Shown in pieces: positions 1 to 9,131 of a stretch of DNA of 64,000 bases (position 1 is the stretch's first letter; every line of letters starts with the position of its first letter). The notes below the pieces were generated by a model that was not told the origin of the DNA, did no database searches, and worked only from the letters and a program-made list of their open reading frames with translations. Origin of the DNA: Pedobacter sp. PLR (lineage in GTDB: Bacteria; Bacteroidota; Bacteroidia; Sphingobacteriales; Sphingobacteriaceae); contig NZ_JAPIVQ010000008.1 in assembly GCF_026239675.1 (NCBI RefSeq), positions 124,001-188,000 of the forward strand. Reading direction: 5' to 3'. The position numbers and the translations under genes are program-made.

Positions 1-97
1 CTAAAATGGGTACTGCCGGTCTTCCTGCCTCCATGAGCACGCGCTCATTGAAGCTCAGCCAGCTTAAATCCCGGTTAAAATAAACAGCATCGTCCAT
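1..97 (-). CDS. ppk1: Polyphosphate kinase 1, N-terminal fragment
   Basis: Only the first 32 codons are inside the window; the gene runs off the left edge. The translated start contains FNRDLSWLSFNERVL, the signature opening of the PPK1 N-terminal domain. PPK1 polymerises the terminal phosphate of ATP into polyphosphate. The ATG lies 6 bases after the stop codon of the HD/PycTM gene, so the two are probably cotranscribed. The start is unambiguous because the family motif begins a few residues after this methionine. The catalytic histidines lie outside the window and cannot be checked. Confidence 0.85.
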   Translation of the reverse strand, partial: MDDAVYFNRDLSWLSFNERVLMEAGRPAVPIL

Positions 98-103
98 ATT
101 GAC

Positions 104-1339
104 TTATAAGGTAACTAAAACTGATGCCGTAATAAAGGCCAGTACAGAGGCGATAATTCCAAACATAAACACATTATAGGCAACCCTTAAAAGGCGGTAT
201 TTACGACCTAAAACCACACCCTGAGCATATAAATCCCGGATCAGGCTTCCATAAAGGAAATCACGGTCTTCCATCATTTTCAGCATCCCTCCTTCATATT
301 CCGGAAGAGACATTCTATAGAAATTACCGAAGAACAAGAGGTTTACTCTTTTCTGAGCGATATCTTCAGGAGTAAATACCCCTTTTGGAATGGATGGACG
401 GGTAGCTAAAATAGAGAACACCATAGTCACCACACAAATGATCAGTAAGATCAAAGTGGGAATGATTAAATGTGGGTTATCTTCCAGTTTCCGCAACAGG
501 ATACTCAGTATCACCGACAGGATAATGGAGTTGGTGGAAATCATAATATGCGCCTTATTATCCGCCATATCACTCAACCTCTGGTGATTTCCGGAAGTGA
601 TCCTGAACATGGTTTCAATTCCTTTATCAGGGCGGTCACTCTTTTTCTTTTTTTCTTTTTTTACTTCCAAAGGGATCGTCTTTTCCGTTATAATAGTCGG
701 ATTTGCTGAGATTAATACCGAAGGATTCTCCACTACCTTTTCTGCTGCTTCGGCTTTATTCTCCAGCGCGGCCAGATTTTCTGCTTTTTTTGCATTCAGC
801 AGTTGTTGACAATAGGCCGTATGGTAATGGTGTGTTTTAAACAATTGAATGGTTTTCAGTCTCCATTCATCTTTATCCAATGCTTTAGCACAGAAAGCTT
901 CCGCTTCCTTACGCATCAGTTTATTTCTTTCTTTAAAGCTATCGCTTCCTAAATGGTACAAATCAGCATCACATACAATTTGCTCCAGTAAACTTTCCGG
1001 TTGCTGAGGCATTTTAGTGGCGAGGATACACTTCACTATTTTAATATTCACCTCCTCACTAACGCCCTTTTCTTTTAAAAAGTCACCTGCAAGACCCGCT
1101 CCACTGGCTTCATGATGTGCACAATCGAAGAAATATCCCAGATCGTGAAACCAGCTTGCAGCAGCCACCACGAAGAAATCTTCATCAGTAAGTTGGTAAT
1201 GGTTTGCAATTTTGACGGCATTTTCTACCACTTGTTCCGTATGATTTAAGTTGTGGTAAATCAGTCTGGAATCACTTTGTGCCTGAAATACACTTGCTAC
1301 ATGTAGCCTTAACTGATCTAATATCTCCCTGTAATTCAT
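104..1339 (-). CDS. HD-domain phosphohydrolase fused to a PycTM (Pycsar effector-type) membrane domain
   Basis: A 411-residue protein in two parts. Residues 1 to about 185 form an HD phosphohydrolase domain: H29 and H33 in YHNLNH, the HD pair at 65-66 in FHDLGYF, histidines at 75-76 and an aspartate at 124-126 (CDADLYH). A charged linker rich in Lys/Glu follows. From about residue 240 the sequence matches the PycTM/DUF5706 type, with ITSGNHQRLSDMADNKA, two helices, then a second helix pair near the C-terminus. PycTM domains are membrane effectors in Pycsar anti-phage systems, where a cyclic pyrimidine nucleotide triggers them. No cyclase gene is nearby; the neighbour is ppk1, 6 bases downstream. 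A nucleotide or alarmone second-messenger role is an inference. The substrate of the HD part is unknown. Confidence 0.75.
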   Translation of the reverse strand: MNYREILDQLRLHVASVFQAQSDSRLIYHNLNHTEQVVENAVKIANHYQLTDEDFFVVAAASWFHDLGYFFDCAHHEASGAGLAGDFLKEKGVSEEVNIKIVKCILATKMPQQPESLLEQIVCDADLYHLGSDSFKERNKLMRKEAEAFCAKALDKDEWRLKTIQLFKTHHYHTAYCQQLLNAKKAENLAALENKAEAAEKVVENPSVLISANPTIITEKTIPLEVKKEKKKKSDRPDKGIETMFRITSGNHQRLSDMADNKAHIMISTNSIILSVILSILLRKLEDNPHLIIPTLILLIICVVTMVFSILATRPSIPKGVFTPEDIAQKRVNLLFFGNFYRMSLPEYEGGMLKMMEDRDFLYGSLIRDLYAQGVVLGRKYRLLRVAYNVFMFGIIASVLAFITASVLVTL

Positions 1340-1463
1340 GCAGTATTTATTTGTTTTTCATTCATAAAACAATTTGTTCTATTTGTGGTTGATCATATAA
1401 ATATGAGGGTTTTAATTTTCATATTAAATAGAAAGTTTAAAAGATGTCATTACGAACGTTTTT

Positions 1464-1477
1464 CTGATTTATATCAG
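1464..1477 (+). promoter_or_regulatory. Candidate FNR/FixK-type operator upstream of ccoI
   Basis: The palindrome CTGAT-TTAT-ATCAG matches the FNR pattern TTGAT-N4-ATCAA at 8 of 10 half-site positions and is fully symmetric in its half-sites. It is centred about 78 bases before the ccoI ATG. Similar sites occur at a similar distance before the hemN operon and the gene at 14619. The likely binder is the receiver/CRP-type regulator encoded at 12230-13288. Confidence 0.6.
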
Positions 1478-1548
1478 GGCATAACGTGACCATCATCATA
1501 TTTAAACCTGGGGGGAAGATAGAACTTTGACAGCATCAATTTGCCCCT

Positions 1549-3948
1549 ATGATTAAAGAAAAAAACATAGCCCAGGAAACCCAATGTTATCATTGTGGTG
1601 ATGATCTTCCAAATACGCCTTATCTACTGGACAGCAGATCTTTCTGTTGCCTGGGCTGTAAAGGTGTCTATCAATTGCTTTCGAATCACAACCTGGGTAA
1701 CTACTACGCGTACAACGATGTACCCGGACAAACACAGAAAAACACCAGCTCACATTTTGAATACCTGGATGAAACGGCTATTGCCGCGAAGTTAGTGGAC
1801 TATAGCGATGATAAGGTGAGTGTCATCACACTTTATATCCCTGCCATTCACTGTAGCTCCTGTATCTGGTTGCTCGAACATTTACATCAGATCAATCCTG
1901 GTGTGATGCAATCCCGGATTGATTTCCTTAAAAAGCAGGTGGTCGTCACCTTCAAAAATCAGGAGCTATCCTTACGGAAACTGATAGAAATCCTCGCTTC
2001 TATTGGTTATGAGCCCCTCATCAGCCTACAGGATGTGGTCAAAAAACAACAATCAGATCATTCGGAAGGCCACCTGATCCGCAAAATTGCCGTAGCAGGT
2101 TTTTGCTTTGGAAACGTAATGTTGCTGAGCTTCCCGGATTACTTCGGATTGAGTGCGCTGGAACAAGAGTTCAGGACCTTCTTTGGCTGGCTAAACCTGG
2201 CCTTTGCGGTCCCTGTAGTATTCTATAGTGGTCGTGATTATTTCATTTCTGCCTGGACCAACCTTAAAAACGGCATTTTAAACCTTGATTTTCCATTGGC
2301 TTTAGGGATTGCCGTGATGTTTATCCGCTCAATAGTGGAAATCATAGGTAATACCGGAGCTGGATTTGTAGATACGCTTTGCGGACTCGTGTTCTTCCTG
2401 TTGATCGGGAAATGGATGCAGCAACATACTTACCATCACCTTTCATTTGAAAGAGATTACCGTTCTTATTTCCCCGTTGCAGTCACCCTGATCGAAGGAG
2501 AAAAAGAAAAACCACTCCCATTAAACGAATTGAAAGTAGGCAATAGAATCCTCATCCGCAGCAATGAAATCATTCCGGCAGATGCCATCTTATTAAAAGG
2601 AGAAGCAGAAATGGACTATAGCTTTGTAACCGGAGAATCTATACCGGTGCAAAAAATACTGGGTGAAGTCGTTTATGCGGGCGGAAGACAATTAAAAGGG
2701 GCAATTGAGCTGGAAGTCGTCAAGCCCGTATCCCAAAGTTACCTCACTCAACTGTGGAATAACGAGGCCTTTTTTGGCGACAAAACCATGATCAGGACCT
2801 TTGCTGACAGGGCCAGCAAGTATTTTAGCATCATTTTACTGAGTATCGCCATTGGCGCCGCAGCCTGGTGGATGCTCCATGGTGACCCGACAAAAGCAGT
2901 GGCTTCTTTTACTGCAGTCCTGATTATCGCCTGCCCCTGTGCCCTGGCTTTAAGCTCTCCTTTTACCCTTTCAGCCGTACTCAGCATCTTCGATAAAAAC
3001 AAGTTTTACCTTAAAAACACTGCTGTAGTTGAAGAACTGGCGCGTATCAACACCTTTGTTTTCGATAAAACCGGGACCATTACCAATCCGGAAAACACAG
3101 GTTTTACCTTTGAAGGAGAGATTACAGACGAAGAAAAACAATGGGTAAACGACCTGGCCAGGAACTCGGGTCACCCTTTAAGCAGGGAGCTGGTGAAATG
3201 GCTGAACAGACCTTCCAGATATACAGCTGTAAAATACATGGAAAAGGTGGGCCGCGGAATTACAGGTAACATCAATGGAAATGAACTGAAACTGGGTAGT
3301 GCTTCTTTCCTTGGCTTAAAAATGAAGACTCCTGCACAAGGTGCCGCTGTTCATATCATTATCAACAACAGGTACCTGGGGTTTTTCTGCTCCAAACAAC
3401 AATGGAGATCCGGATTTAAAGACCTGATTTTCAAACTGGGAAAAGATGCAGATTTACACCTGTTATCCGGCGACCAGGATCAGGACAAACAAACGTTGAT
3501 CCCCTTCTTTCCAAGGGCACAGCAAATGCATTTTGCCCAGAGTCCGCAAAACAAGCTGGATTACATCCGTAACCTGCAGTATTCCGGAAGAAAGGTACTC
3601 ATGTTTGGCGACGGGCTGAATGATGCCGGAGCTTTAAAACAAAGCGACCTGGGTATTGCGGTAACCGATAACATCAACAACTTCTCCCCTGGTTGCGATG
3701 CCATTCTGGACGGTGCTGGTTTTCAAAAGATCCCTATGTTTATCAAACAGGCAAAAGATGCCGTAAAAGTGATTCACATCAGCTTTGGGATCTCACTGAC
3801 TTACAACGCAATCGGCTTGTATTTTGCCGTACAAGGCATGCTTTCTCCGCTGATTGCAGCGGTATTGATGCCGATTAGCACCATCACGATCATCCTGTTC
3901 ACCAGCATTGCAGTGCGACTGTATGCCAAAAAAAACCAGCTCTTATGA
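1549..3948 (+). CDS. ccoI: CcoI, copper-transporting P1B-type ATPase for cbb3 oxidase assembly
   Basis: A 799-residue heavy-metal P-type ATPase. The N-terminus has a cysteine cluster (C13, C16, C33, C34, C37), as in the FixI/CcoI branch. An HMA domain follows with CSSC near residue 101. The membrane part carries the CPC metal site (ACPCALAL, about 462). The phosphorylation motif DKTGT (about 506) and the GDGLNDA hinge motif (about 686) are intact, as is TGES. CcoI moves copper towards the site where the CcoN copper-haem centre is built. The gene overlaps ccoS by 4 bases (ATGA) and opens the cbb3 cluster. A candidate oxygen-response operator sits in its promoter. Confidence 0.95.
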   Translation: MIKEKNIAQETQCYHCGDDLPNTPYLLDSRSFCCLGCKGVYQLLSNHNLGNYYAYNDVPGQTQKNTSSHFEYLDETAIAAKLVDYSDDKVSVITLYIPAIHCSSCIWLLEHLHQINPGVMQSRIDFLKKQVVVTFKNQELSLRKLIEILASIGYEPLISLQDVVKKQQSDHSEGHLIRKIAVAGFCFGNVMLLSFPDYFGLSALEQEFRTFFGWLNLAFAVPVVFYSGRDYFISAWTNLKNGILNLDFPLALGIAVMFIRSIVEIIGNTGAGFVDTLCGLVFFLLIGKWMQQHTYHHLSFERDYRSYFPVAVTLIEGEKEKPLPLNELKVGNRILIRSNEIIPADAILLKGEAEMDYSFVTGESIPVQKILGEVVYAGGRQLKGAIELEVVKPVSQSYLTQLWNNEAFFGDKTMIRTFADRASKYFSIILLSIAIGAAAWWMLHGDPTKAVASFTAVLIIACPCALALSSPFTLSAVLSIFDKNKFYLKNTAVVEELARINTFVFDKTGTITNPENTGFTFEGEITDEEKQWVNDLARNSGHPLSRELVKWLNRPSRYTAVKYMEKVGRGITGNINGNELKLGSASFLGLKMKTPAQGAAVHIIINNRYLGFFCSKQQWRSGFKDLIFKLGKDADLHLLSGDQDQDKQTLIPFFPRAQQMHFAQSPQNKLDYIRNLQYSGRKVLMFGDGLNDAGALKQSDLGIAVTDNINNFSPGCDAILDGAGFQKIPMFIKQAKDAVKVIHISFGISLTYNAIGLYFAVQGMLSPLIAAVLMPISTITIILFTSIAVRLYAKKNQLL

Positions 3949-4130
3949 ACATCCTCTACCTCCTGATCGGCTTTAGTATCCTATTGGCTTTGATTTTTCT
4001 TGCCGCTTTTTTCTGGGCCAGCAAGACGGGTCAAAATGACGACACCTATACTCCCGCCGTCCGGATTCTCTTTGATGATGAGCTTCCTGATCAGAAGGAA
4101 GAGATAAAAAGTGATGAAGATCACACATAG
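3945..4130 (+). CDS. ccoS: CcoS, cbb3 oxidase maturation protein
   Basis: A 61-residue protein with one N-terminal membrane helix (residues 4-25), then FWASKTGQNDD and an acidic tail. This is the usual CcoS layout, with the helix followed by W-A-x-x-x-GQ-[DF]D. CcoS is needed for cofactor insertion into CcoN in other bacteria. Its start codon overlaps the ccoI stop (ATGA), so translation is probably coupled. The tail of about 20 residues after the conserved part is acidic (ILFDDELPDQKEE) and of unknown use. Confidence 0.9.
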   Translation: MNILYLLIGFSILLALIFLAAFFWASKTGQNDDTYTPAVRILFDDELPDQKEEIKSDEDHT

Positions 4131-4206
4131 CCACAATTGATGTCATTCTGTACCTAAGCACACCGACCTAATTTTACATCCATAAACAAGCAATCCAATT
4201 TTTAAC

Positions 4207-6318
4207 ATGACTGAAAAATTTTACTACGACAACAAGATCGTCAGGAACTTCGCAGTAGCCACTATTATCTGGGGCATCATCGGAATGACGGTCGGATTGC
4301 TCATTGCCATGCAGCTCTTCAAACCTGCATTAAATATGGGCTCCCAGTACACAACTTTCGGCCGGATCAGGCCGCTACACACCAATGCAGTAATCTTTGC
4401 CTTTGTAGGGAACGCGATTTTTATGGGTGTTTACTACTCTCTCCAACGACTCCTCAAGGCGAGGATGTTCAGCGATGTCCTCAGTAAAATACATTTCTGG
4501 GGCTGGCAGCTGATCATCATTTCGGCGGTCATCACCCTTCCGTTAGGCCTGACCTCTTCCCATGAATATGCAGAGTTAGAATGGCCGATAGACATTGCCA
4601 TTACGGTGATCTGGGTTGTGTTTGGTGTCAATATGTTTGGTACCATCATCAAAAGAAGAGAGAAACACATGTATGTGGCCATCTGGTTTTACATTGCTAC
4701 TTTCGTTACCGTTGCGGTTTTACATATTGTAAACTCCTTCCAGCTTCCGATATCCGCATTTAAAAGTTATTACCTGTATGCAGGTGTACAAGATGCACTG
4801 GTACAATGGTGGTACGGACACAATGCGGTGGCTTTCTTTTTAACCACGCCCTACCTGGGGATGATGTATTATTTCCTTCCTAAAATGGCAAATCGCCCGG
4901 TTTATTCTTATAAACTGAGTATTCTCCATTTCTGGTCCTTAATTTTCATTTACATCTGGGCAGGACCCCACCATTTATTATATACTTCTTTACCGAGTTG
5001 GGCACAATCGCTTGGTGTGGCCTTCTCGATCATGCTGATTGCACCAAGTTGGGGCGGGATGATCAACGGATTGCTGACGCTTCGTGGCGCCTGGGATAAA
5101 GTAAGAGAAGATTCCAGACTTAAATTTATGGTGGTCGGAATTACCGCCTACGGTATGGCCACCTTTGAAGGACCAATGCTTGCTTTAAAACAGATCAATG
5201 CCATTGCCCATTATACCGACTGGATAGTTGCACATGTACACGTTGGCGCGCTTGGCTGGAATGGTTTCTTAACCTTTGGTATTTTATACTGGTTGATTCC
5301 AAGAATCTACAGAACGGAATTATACTCTAAAAAACTGGTTTCTTTCCACTTCTGGATTGGAACATTAGGTATCCTTTTCTATGCAGTGCCTTTATATTTC
5401 GCGGGTTTCACCCAGGGATTGATGTGGAAAGAGTTTACAGAAGACGGAATGCTACGTTACCCGAACTTCCTTGAAACGGTGATCCAGATTCTTCCTATGT
5501 ACGTGCTTAGAGCTATTGGTGGCGCATTATATCTGATCGGTGTAATTGTGATGACTTACAACTTAATCAAAACTGTGCGTTTAGGTAAACTTTTAGCAGA
5601 TGAGCCGGCAGAAGCGATGCCAATACCCGCAGATTATGTTCCTCAGGGATCTGAGAAAAAATTCCACAGGGTGCTGGAACGTAAACCAATGGTTTTCATG
5701 GTACTTTCCTTAATTGTCATCCTGATTGGTGGTATGATTGAAATGATGCCGACGTTCACGATCAAATCGAACATTCCGACCATCTCTACCGTACAACCTT
5801 ATAGTCCGCTGGAATTACAGGGACGTGATTTATACATCCGCGAAGGTTGTGTGAATTGTCACTCTCAAATGATTCGTCCATTCCGCTCAGAAACGGAAAG
5901 ATATGGCGAGTACAGTAAAGCAGGGGAATTTGTATACGACCATCCGCATTTATGGGGTTCTAAACGTACCGGTCCTGATTTACAACGTGAAGGCGGTAAA
6001 TATGGTAACGCATGGCATTATAATCACATGCTGGATCCGCAAACGATGTCGCCGGGTAGTATCATGCCTCCTTATGAGTGGTTGATTACGCAGACGCTGG
6101 ATACCACCACCACCATCAGCAAGATTAATGCGATGCGGACTTTAGGTGTTCCTTATGCCGAAGGTTATGAGCATAAAGCAAACCGCGCCCTGGACAAACA
6201 GGCCAAAGCGATTGCCGCAGACCTTAGACAGAACAATATCAAAGTAAAAGATGATAAAGAAATCATTGCGCTGATTGCCTATCTGCAACGCCTGGGAATA
6301 GACATTAAAGCACAATAA
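4207..6318 (+). CDS. ccoNO: CcoN-CcoO fusion, catalytic and monohaem subunits of cbb3 cytochrome c oxidase
   Basis: A 703-residue fusion. Residues 1 to about 480 are the twelve-helix CcoN haem-copper oxidase core, with conserved histidines in RPLHTNA, WYGHNAVAFF, WAGPHHLLYT and AHVHVGALGWNG. After a linker and one more helix comes CcoO, with its haem c site CVNCH near residue 547 and the following SQMIRPF. The complex reduces oxygen to water with high affinity, pumping protons across the inner membrane. N-O fusion is common in Bacteroidota, so this is not a misassembly. The gene has its own 76-base upstream gap after ccoS. I see only a single TTGAT half-site there, not a full operator. Confidence 0.96.
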   Translation: MTEKFYYDNKIVRNFAVATIIWGIIGMTVGLLIAMQLFKPALNMGSQYTTFGRIRPLHTNAVIFAFVGNAIFMGVYYSLQRLLKARMFSDVLSKIHFWGWQLIIISAVITLPLGLTSSHEYAELEWPIDIAITVIWVVFGVNMFGTIIKRREKHMYVAIWFYIATFVTVAVLHIVNSFQLPISAFKSYYLYAGVQDALVQWWYGHNAVAFFLTTPYLGMMYYFLPKMANRPVYSYKLSILHFWSLIFIYIWAGPHHLLYTSLPSWAQSLGVAFSIMLIAPSWGGMINGLLTLRGAWDKVREDSRLKFMVVGITAYGMATFEGPMLALKQINAIAHYTDWIVAHVHVGALGWNGFLTFGILYWLIPRIYRTELYSKKLVSFHFWIGTLGILFYAVPLYFAGFTQGLMWKEFTEDGMLRYPNFLETVIQILPMYVLRAIGGALYLIGVIVMTYNLIKTVRLGKLLADEPAEAMPIPADYVPQGSEKKFHRVLERKPMVFMVLSLIVILIGGMIEMMPTFTIKSNIPTISTVQPYSPLELQGRDLYIREGCVNCHSQMIRPFRSETERYGEYSKAGEFVYDHPHLWGSKRTGPDLQREGGKYGNAWHYNHMLDPQTMSPGSIMPPYEWLITQTLDTTTTISKINAMRTLGVPYAEGYEHKANRALDKQAKAIAADLRQNNIKVKDDKEIIALIAYLQRLGIDIKAQ

Positions 6319-6336
6319 AACCTAAACAACAAAACT

Positions 6337-6504
6337 ATGTTTAAGCAATTTTTAGATCAGGTAGAAGGAAGCCAGGTGTATTTAATCACCTCCCTTGGCA
6401 TATTCCTACTCTTTTTTATCCTAGTCGGCGTGCTCCTCCTGACCATGAAAAAAGAAGAAATAAAATATATGAGTGAATTACCTTTAAAAGACGATGAACA
6501 ATGA
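6337..6504 (+). CDS. ccoQ: CcoQ-like small subunit of cbb3 oxidase
   Basis: A 55-residue reading frame that starts with MFKQFLDQVEG, has one hydrophobic helix (about residues 15-37) and ends in a charged tail. Position between ccoNO and ccoP and the topology fit CcoQ, which stabilises the oxidase complex. Its stop overlaps the ccoP start (ATGA). The sequence is poorly conserved between phyla, so the call depends mainly on location, size and topology. Confidence 0.8.
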   Translation: MFKQFLDQVEGSQVYLITSLGIFLLFFILVGVLLLTMKKEEIKYMSELPLKDDEQ

Positions 6505-7295
6505 CAGATTTACTAATTTGGGCCCTACTATTCACTGCAGTACTTATACTTGTAGTTTCCATACTGGTATTGAGGGTCATCAAAATCTACATCAGGGAAA
6601 CTCTTCATCCCACCAGATTCGCGTCTGAAGAAGAAAGGGAAAAATACAGACTGGAGCAAGAGCAACTTGCAGTGGAAAAAGTGGAGAAACCATCATTCTG
6701 GACCAAATTAATGGGATTGAGACCTATTTCCGAGGAGAAAGACATCATGATGGAACATAAATTTGATGGCATTGCGGAGCTGGATAACCCTACTCCTGCC
6801 TGGTTTATGGTCTTGTTTTACGGAACGATCATTTTTGCCATCGGATATATGCTCAACTACCATGTTTTTGGCTGGGGAAAATTACAGGAAGAAGAGTATG
6901 CAGTAGAACTCCGCCAGGCGGAAGCAGATCGCATCGCTTTCCTTCAGAAGCCTGGTTCGGGCGGTCCTAAGATCAACGAGAACAACATGGAAAAGAGCGA
7001 CGATCCGGCAATGATTCAAAAAGGAGCTGCTTTATTCAAAACAGTTTGTACACCTTGTCACGGAGAACATGGCGAAGGTGGCGTTGGCCCCAATTTAACA
7101 GATGAATACTGGTTGCATGGCGGAACTCCAAAAGACATCTTCAAGACCATTAAATATGGTGTTCCTGAAAAAGGAATGGTGGCCTGGGAGAAATCTATGA
7201 ACGCCCAGCAAATATCAGACATTACCAATTTTATCCTTTCTATACAAGGAAGTAATCCTGCCGGTGCGAAAGCTCCTCAGGGCAAAAAAGATTAA
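6501..7295 (+). CDS. ccoP: CcoP, cytochrome c subunit of cbb3 oxidase, single-haem form
   Basis: A 264-residue protein with an N-terminal helix, a cytoplasmic stretch, the FixP_N segment (EHKFDGIAELDNPTPAWF, about 88-105) and a second helix, then a periplasmic cytochrome c domain with CTPCH near residue 183. Methionines late in the domain (EKGMVAWEKSM) can serve as the axial ligand. Proteobacterial CcoP has two CxxCH sites; this one has one, so it is a monohaem version. It passes electrons to the CcoO/CcoN part. It overlaps ccoQ by 4 bases and is followed 2 bases later by ccoG. Confidence 0.93.
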   Translation: MTDLLIWALLFTAVLILVVSILVLRVIKIYIRETLHPTRFASEEEREKYRLEQEQLAVEKVEKPSFWTKLMGLRPISEEKDIMMEHKFDGIAELDNPTPAWFMVLFYGTIIFAIGYMLNYHVFGWGKLQEEEYAVELRQAEADRIAFLQKPGSGGPKINENNMEKSDDPAMIQKGAALFKTVCTPCHGEHGEGGVGPNLTDEYWLHGGTPKDIFKTIKYGVPEKGMVAWEKSMNAQQISDITNFILSIQGSNPAGAKAPQGKKD

Positions 7296-7297
7296 CT

Positions 7298-8695
7298 ATG
7301 TCACAAAGCCCGGATCATTTCAGAGATCAGATCTCCACTTTAACCGACGACGGACAGGCCCGCAAATGGCTTTATCCGAAGGTGATTAAAGGAAAATTAT
7401 ATCAGTACCGCTCGGTGGTCAGTTATTTTTTTCTGACCTTACTATTTGCCGCCCCCTTTATTAAACTAAATGGGGAACAATTGGTGTTGCTTAATGTTTT
7501 AGAGCGGAAGTTTGTGTTCTTTGGGGTGATTTTCTGGCCTCAGGATTTCTACCTGTTTGTGTTGGCAATACTAACCTTTATCGTATTCATCGTATTGTTT
7601 ACAGTGGTTTTTGGACGGGTCTTCTGCGGATGGGCCTGTCCCCAAACCATTTTCCTGGAAATGGTTTTCCGTAAGATAGAAATCTGGATTGAAGGGGATT
7701 CCAACAAGCGTAAAAAGTTAGATGAAGGGCCATTAACCCAAGAAAAGTTCTTTAAAAAAGGGTTTAAACATTTGATCTATCTGTTGATTTCCTTCTTTAT
7801 TGCGAACATTTTCCTGTCTTATTTAATTAGCGCTCCTACCCTGATCAGTATCATCACGGAGCCTGTTTCACTACATTTAAGCGGCTTCATTTCGATCTGT
7901 GTATTTACCCTGGTTTTCTACCTGGTGTTTTCCAGGATGAGAGAATTGGTTTGCACGGTGGTTTGCCCATACGGACGTTTACAAGGGGTATTGTTAGACA
8001 ACCAGAGCATCATTGTAGCTTACGATTATGAGCGCGGAGAACCGCGTGAAAAACGTGTAAAAGGAGCAGTGAATACTGGTGGCGACTGTATCGATTGTAA
8101 GCTTTGCGTACAGGTTTGTCCGACGGGAATTGACATCAGGAATGGCACACAAATGGAATGCGTAAACTGTACCGCCTGTATTGATGCCTGTGATATGGTG
8201 ATGGAGAAAATTCAGCGTCCTACGCGTTTAATTGGCTTCAAATCTGAGGATGAGATTAAATCGAAACAGCCTTTTAAACTGAACAAAAGGGTCTATGCTT
8301 ATTCCGCTGTTTTATTTGCGCTGATTGCGGTACTTTCCTACCTGCTGATCACCAGAACTGACGTTAAAACTACCATCCTACGTGCCAGCGGAACACTGTA
8401 TCAAATGAGAGATAAAGAAAAGGCAATAAGCAACTTATTTAATGCAGAGCTGATCAATAAAACCAGCAAAAGCCTGAAATTTGAAATCGTACCGGATGAT
8501 CCTGAAGTGAAAATTCAGTATATTCAAAAACAAGATACCATCGCTTATGGTGGCGTAGCAAAACTTACTTTTTTTGTGATTATGCCGCAAGGAAAATTAA
8601 AGAAATACAAATCAGATATTGGTTTTAAACTGGTGTCGGATGGAAAAGTAGTGGACACATTTGAAACTACCTTCATCGCACCGCTTAATGATTAA
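7298..8695 (+). CDS. ccoG: CcoG, membrane-bound polyferredoxin for cbb3 oxidase assembly
   Basis: A 465-residue protein. Membrane helices surround the CGWACPQT motif (about residue 110) and VCPYGRLQG (about 224). Two 4Fe-4S ferredoxin motifs follow (CIDCKLCVQVCP and CVNCTACIDACD, about 264-305). A final helix and an immunoglobulin-like C-terminal domain complete the family layout. CcoG (FixG, RdxA) reduces Cu(II) to Cu(I) for delivery to CcoN. The gene lies 2 bases after ccoP in the same operon. Confidence 0.94.
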   Translation: MSQSPDHFRDQISTLTDDGQARKWLYPKVIKGKLYQYRSVVSYFFLTLLFAAPFIKLNGEQLVLLNVLERKFVFFGVIFWPQDFYLFVLAILTFIVFIVLFTVVFGRVFCGWACPQTIFLEMVFRKIEIWIEGDSNKRKKLDEGPLTQEKFFKKGFKHLIYLLISFFIANIFLSYLISAPTLISIITEPVSLHLSGFISICVFTLVFYLVFSRMRELVCTVVCPYGRLQGVLLDNQSIIVAYDYERGEPREKRVKGAVNTGGDCIDCKLCVQVCPTGIDIRNGTQMECVNCTACIDACDMVMEKIQRPTRLIGFKSEDEIKSKQPFKLNKRVYAYSAVLFALIAVLSYLLITRTDVKTTILRASGTLYQMRDKEKAISNLFNAELINKTSKSLKFEIVPDDPEVKIQYIQKQDTIAYGGVAKLTFFVIMPQGKLKKYKSDIGFKLVSDGKVVDTFETTFIAPLND

Positions 8696-8699
8696 AGAT

Positions 8700-9131
8700 A
8701 TGAAATGGAACTGGGGAACAAAACTGATGATAGGTATGGCTTGCTTTATGAGCTTTATCATCATCCTTGCGATAAAGATGTGTAACAGCAGCCCCGACGC
8801 GCTGGTAGACAACGATTATTACGAGAAAGGACTGAATTACGACAAAGAGTACCAGCTTAAAGAACAGGTCAAAACCGACCATGCCAGACCTCAAATCCAG
8901 GTCGGCAGCGAAGGGATTATCCTGACTTTTAAAACTGCTGCGGAAGGCAAAATAAATATGGTCCGCACATCGGATAAACGGATGGATAAAGTGATTCAAA
9001 TCAAGACTGATGAGCAGCATCGCGTAGCAATTCCTTTAACAGGCATTGCAAAAGGCCGCTGGAAACTCATCATCAACTGGAATAGTGCAGGTAAATCCTA
9101 TTTGGATGAGCAGGAGGTCATGGTAGAATGA
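8700..9131 (+). CDS. ccoH: CcoH/FixH-like assembly protein
   Basis: About 143 residues from the chosen ATG: MKWNWGTK, one membrane helix, then the SPDALVDNDYYEKGLNYD segment typical of FixH proteins and a periplasmic beta-rich domain. An alternative ATG at 8688 would overlap the ccoG end; the start at 8700 follows the ccoG stop by 4 bases and begins directly with the conserved W-N-W-G-T segment. CcoH helps stable assembly of cbb3. Its stop overlaps the start of the next gene (ATGA). Confidence 0.88.
   Translation: MKWNWGTKLMIGMACFMSFIIILAIKMCNSSPDALVDNDYYEKGLNYDKEYQLKEQVKTDHARPQIQVGSEGIILTFKTAAEGKINMVRTSDKRMDKVIQIKTDEQHRVAIPLTGIAKGRWKLIINWNSAGKSYLDEQEVMVE

Noticed and set aside
4137..4150. 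TTGAT half-site before ccoNO as a fourth low-oxygen operator
   Set aside because: Only one half-site is present (TTGATGTCATTC); the second half does not match at the required spacing.
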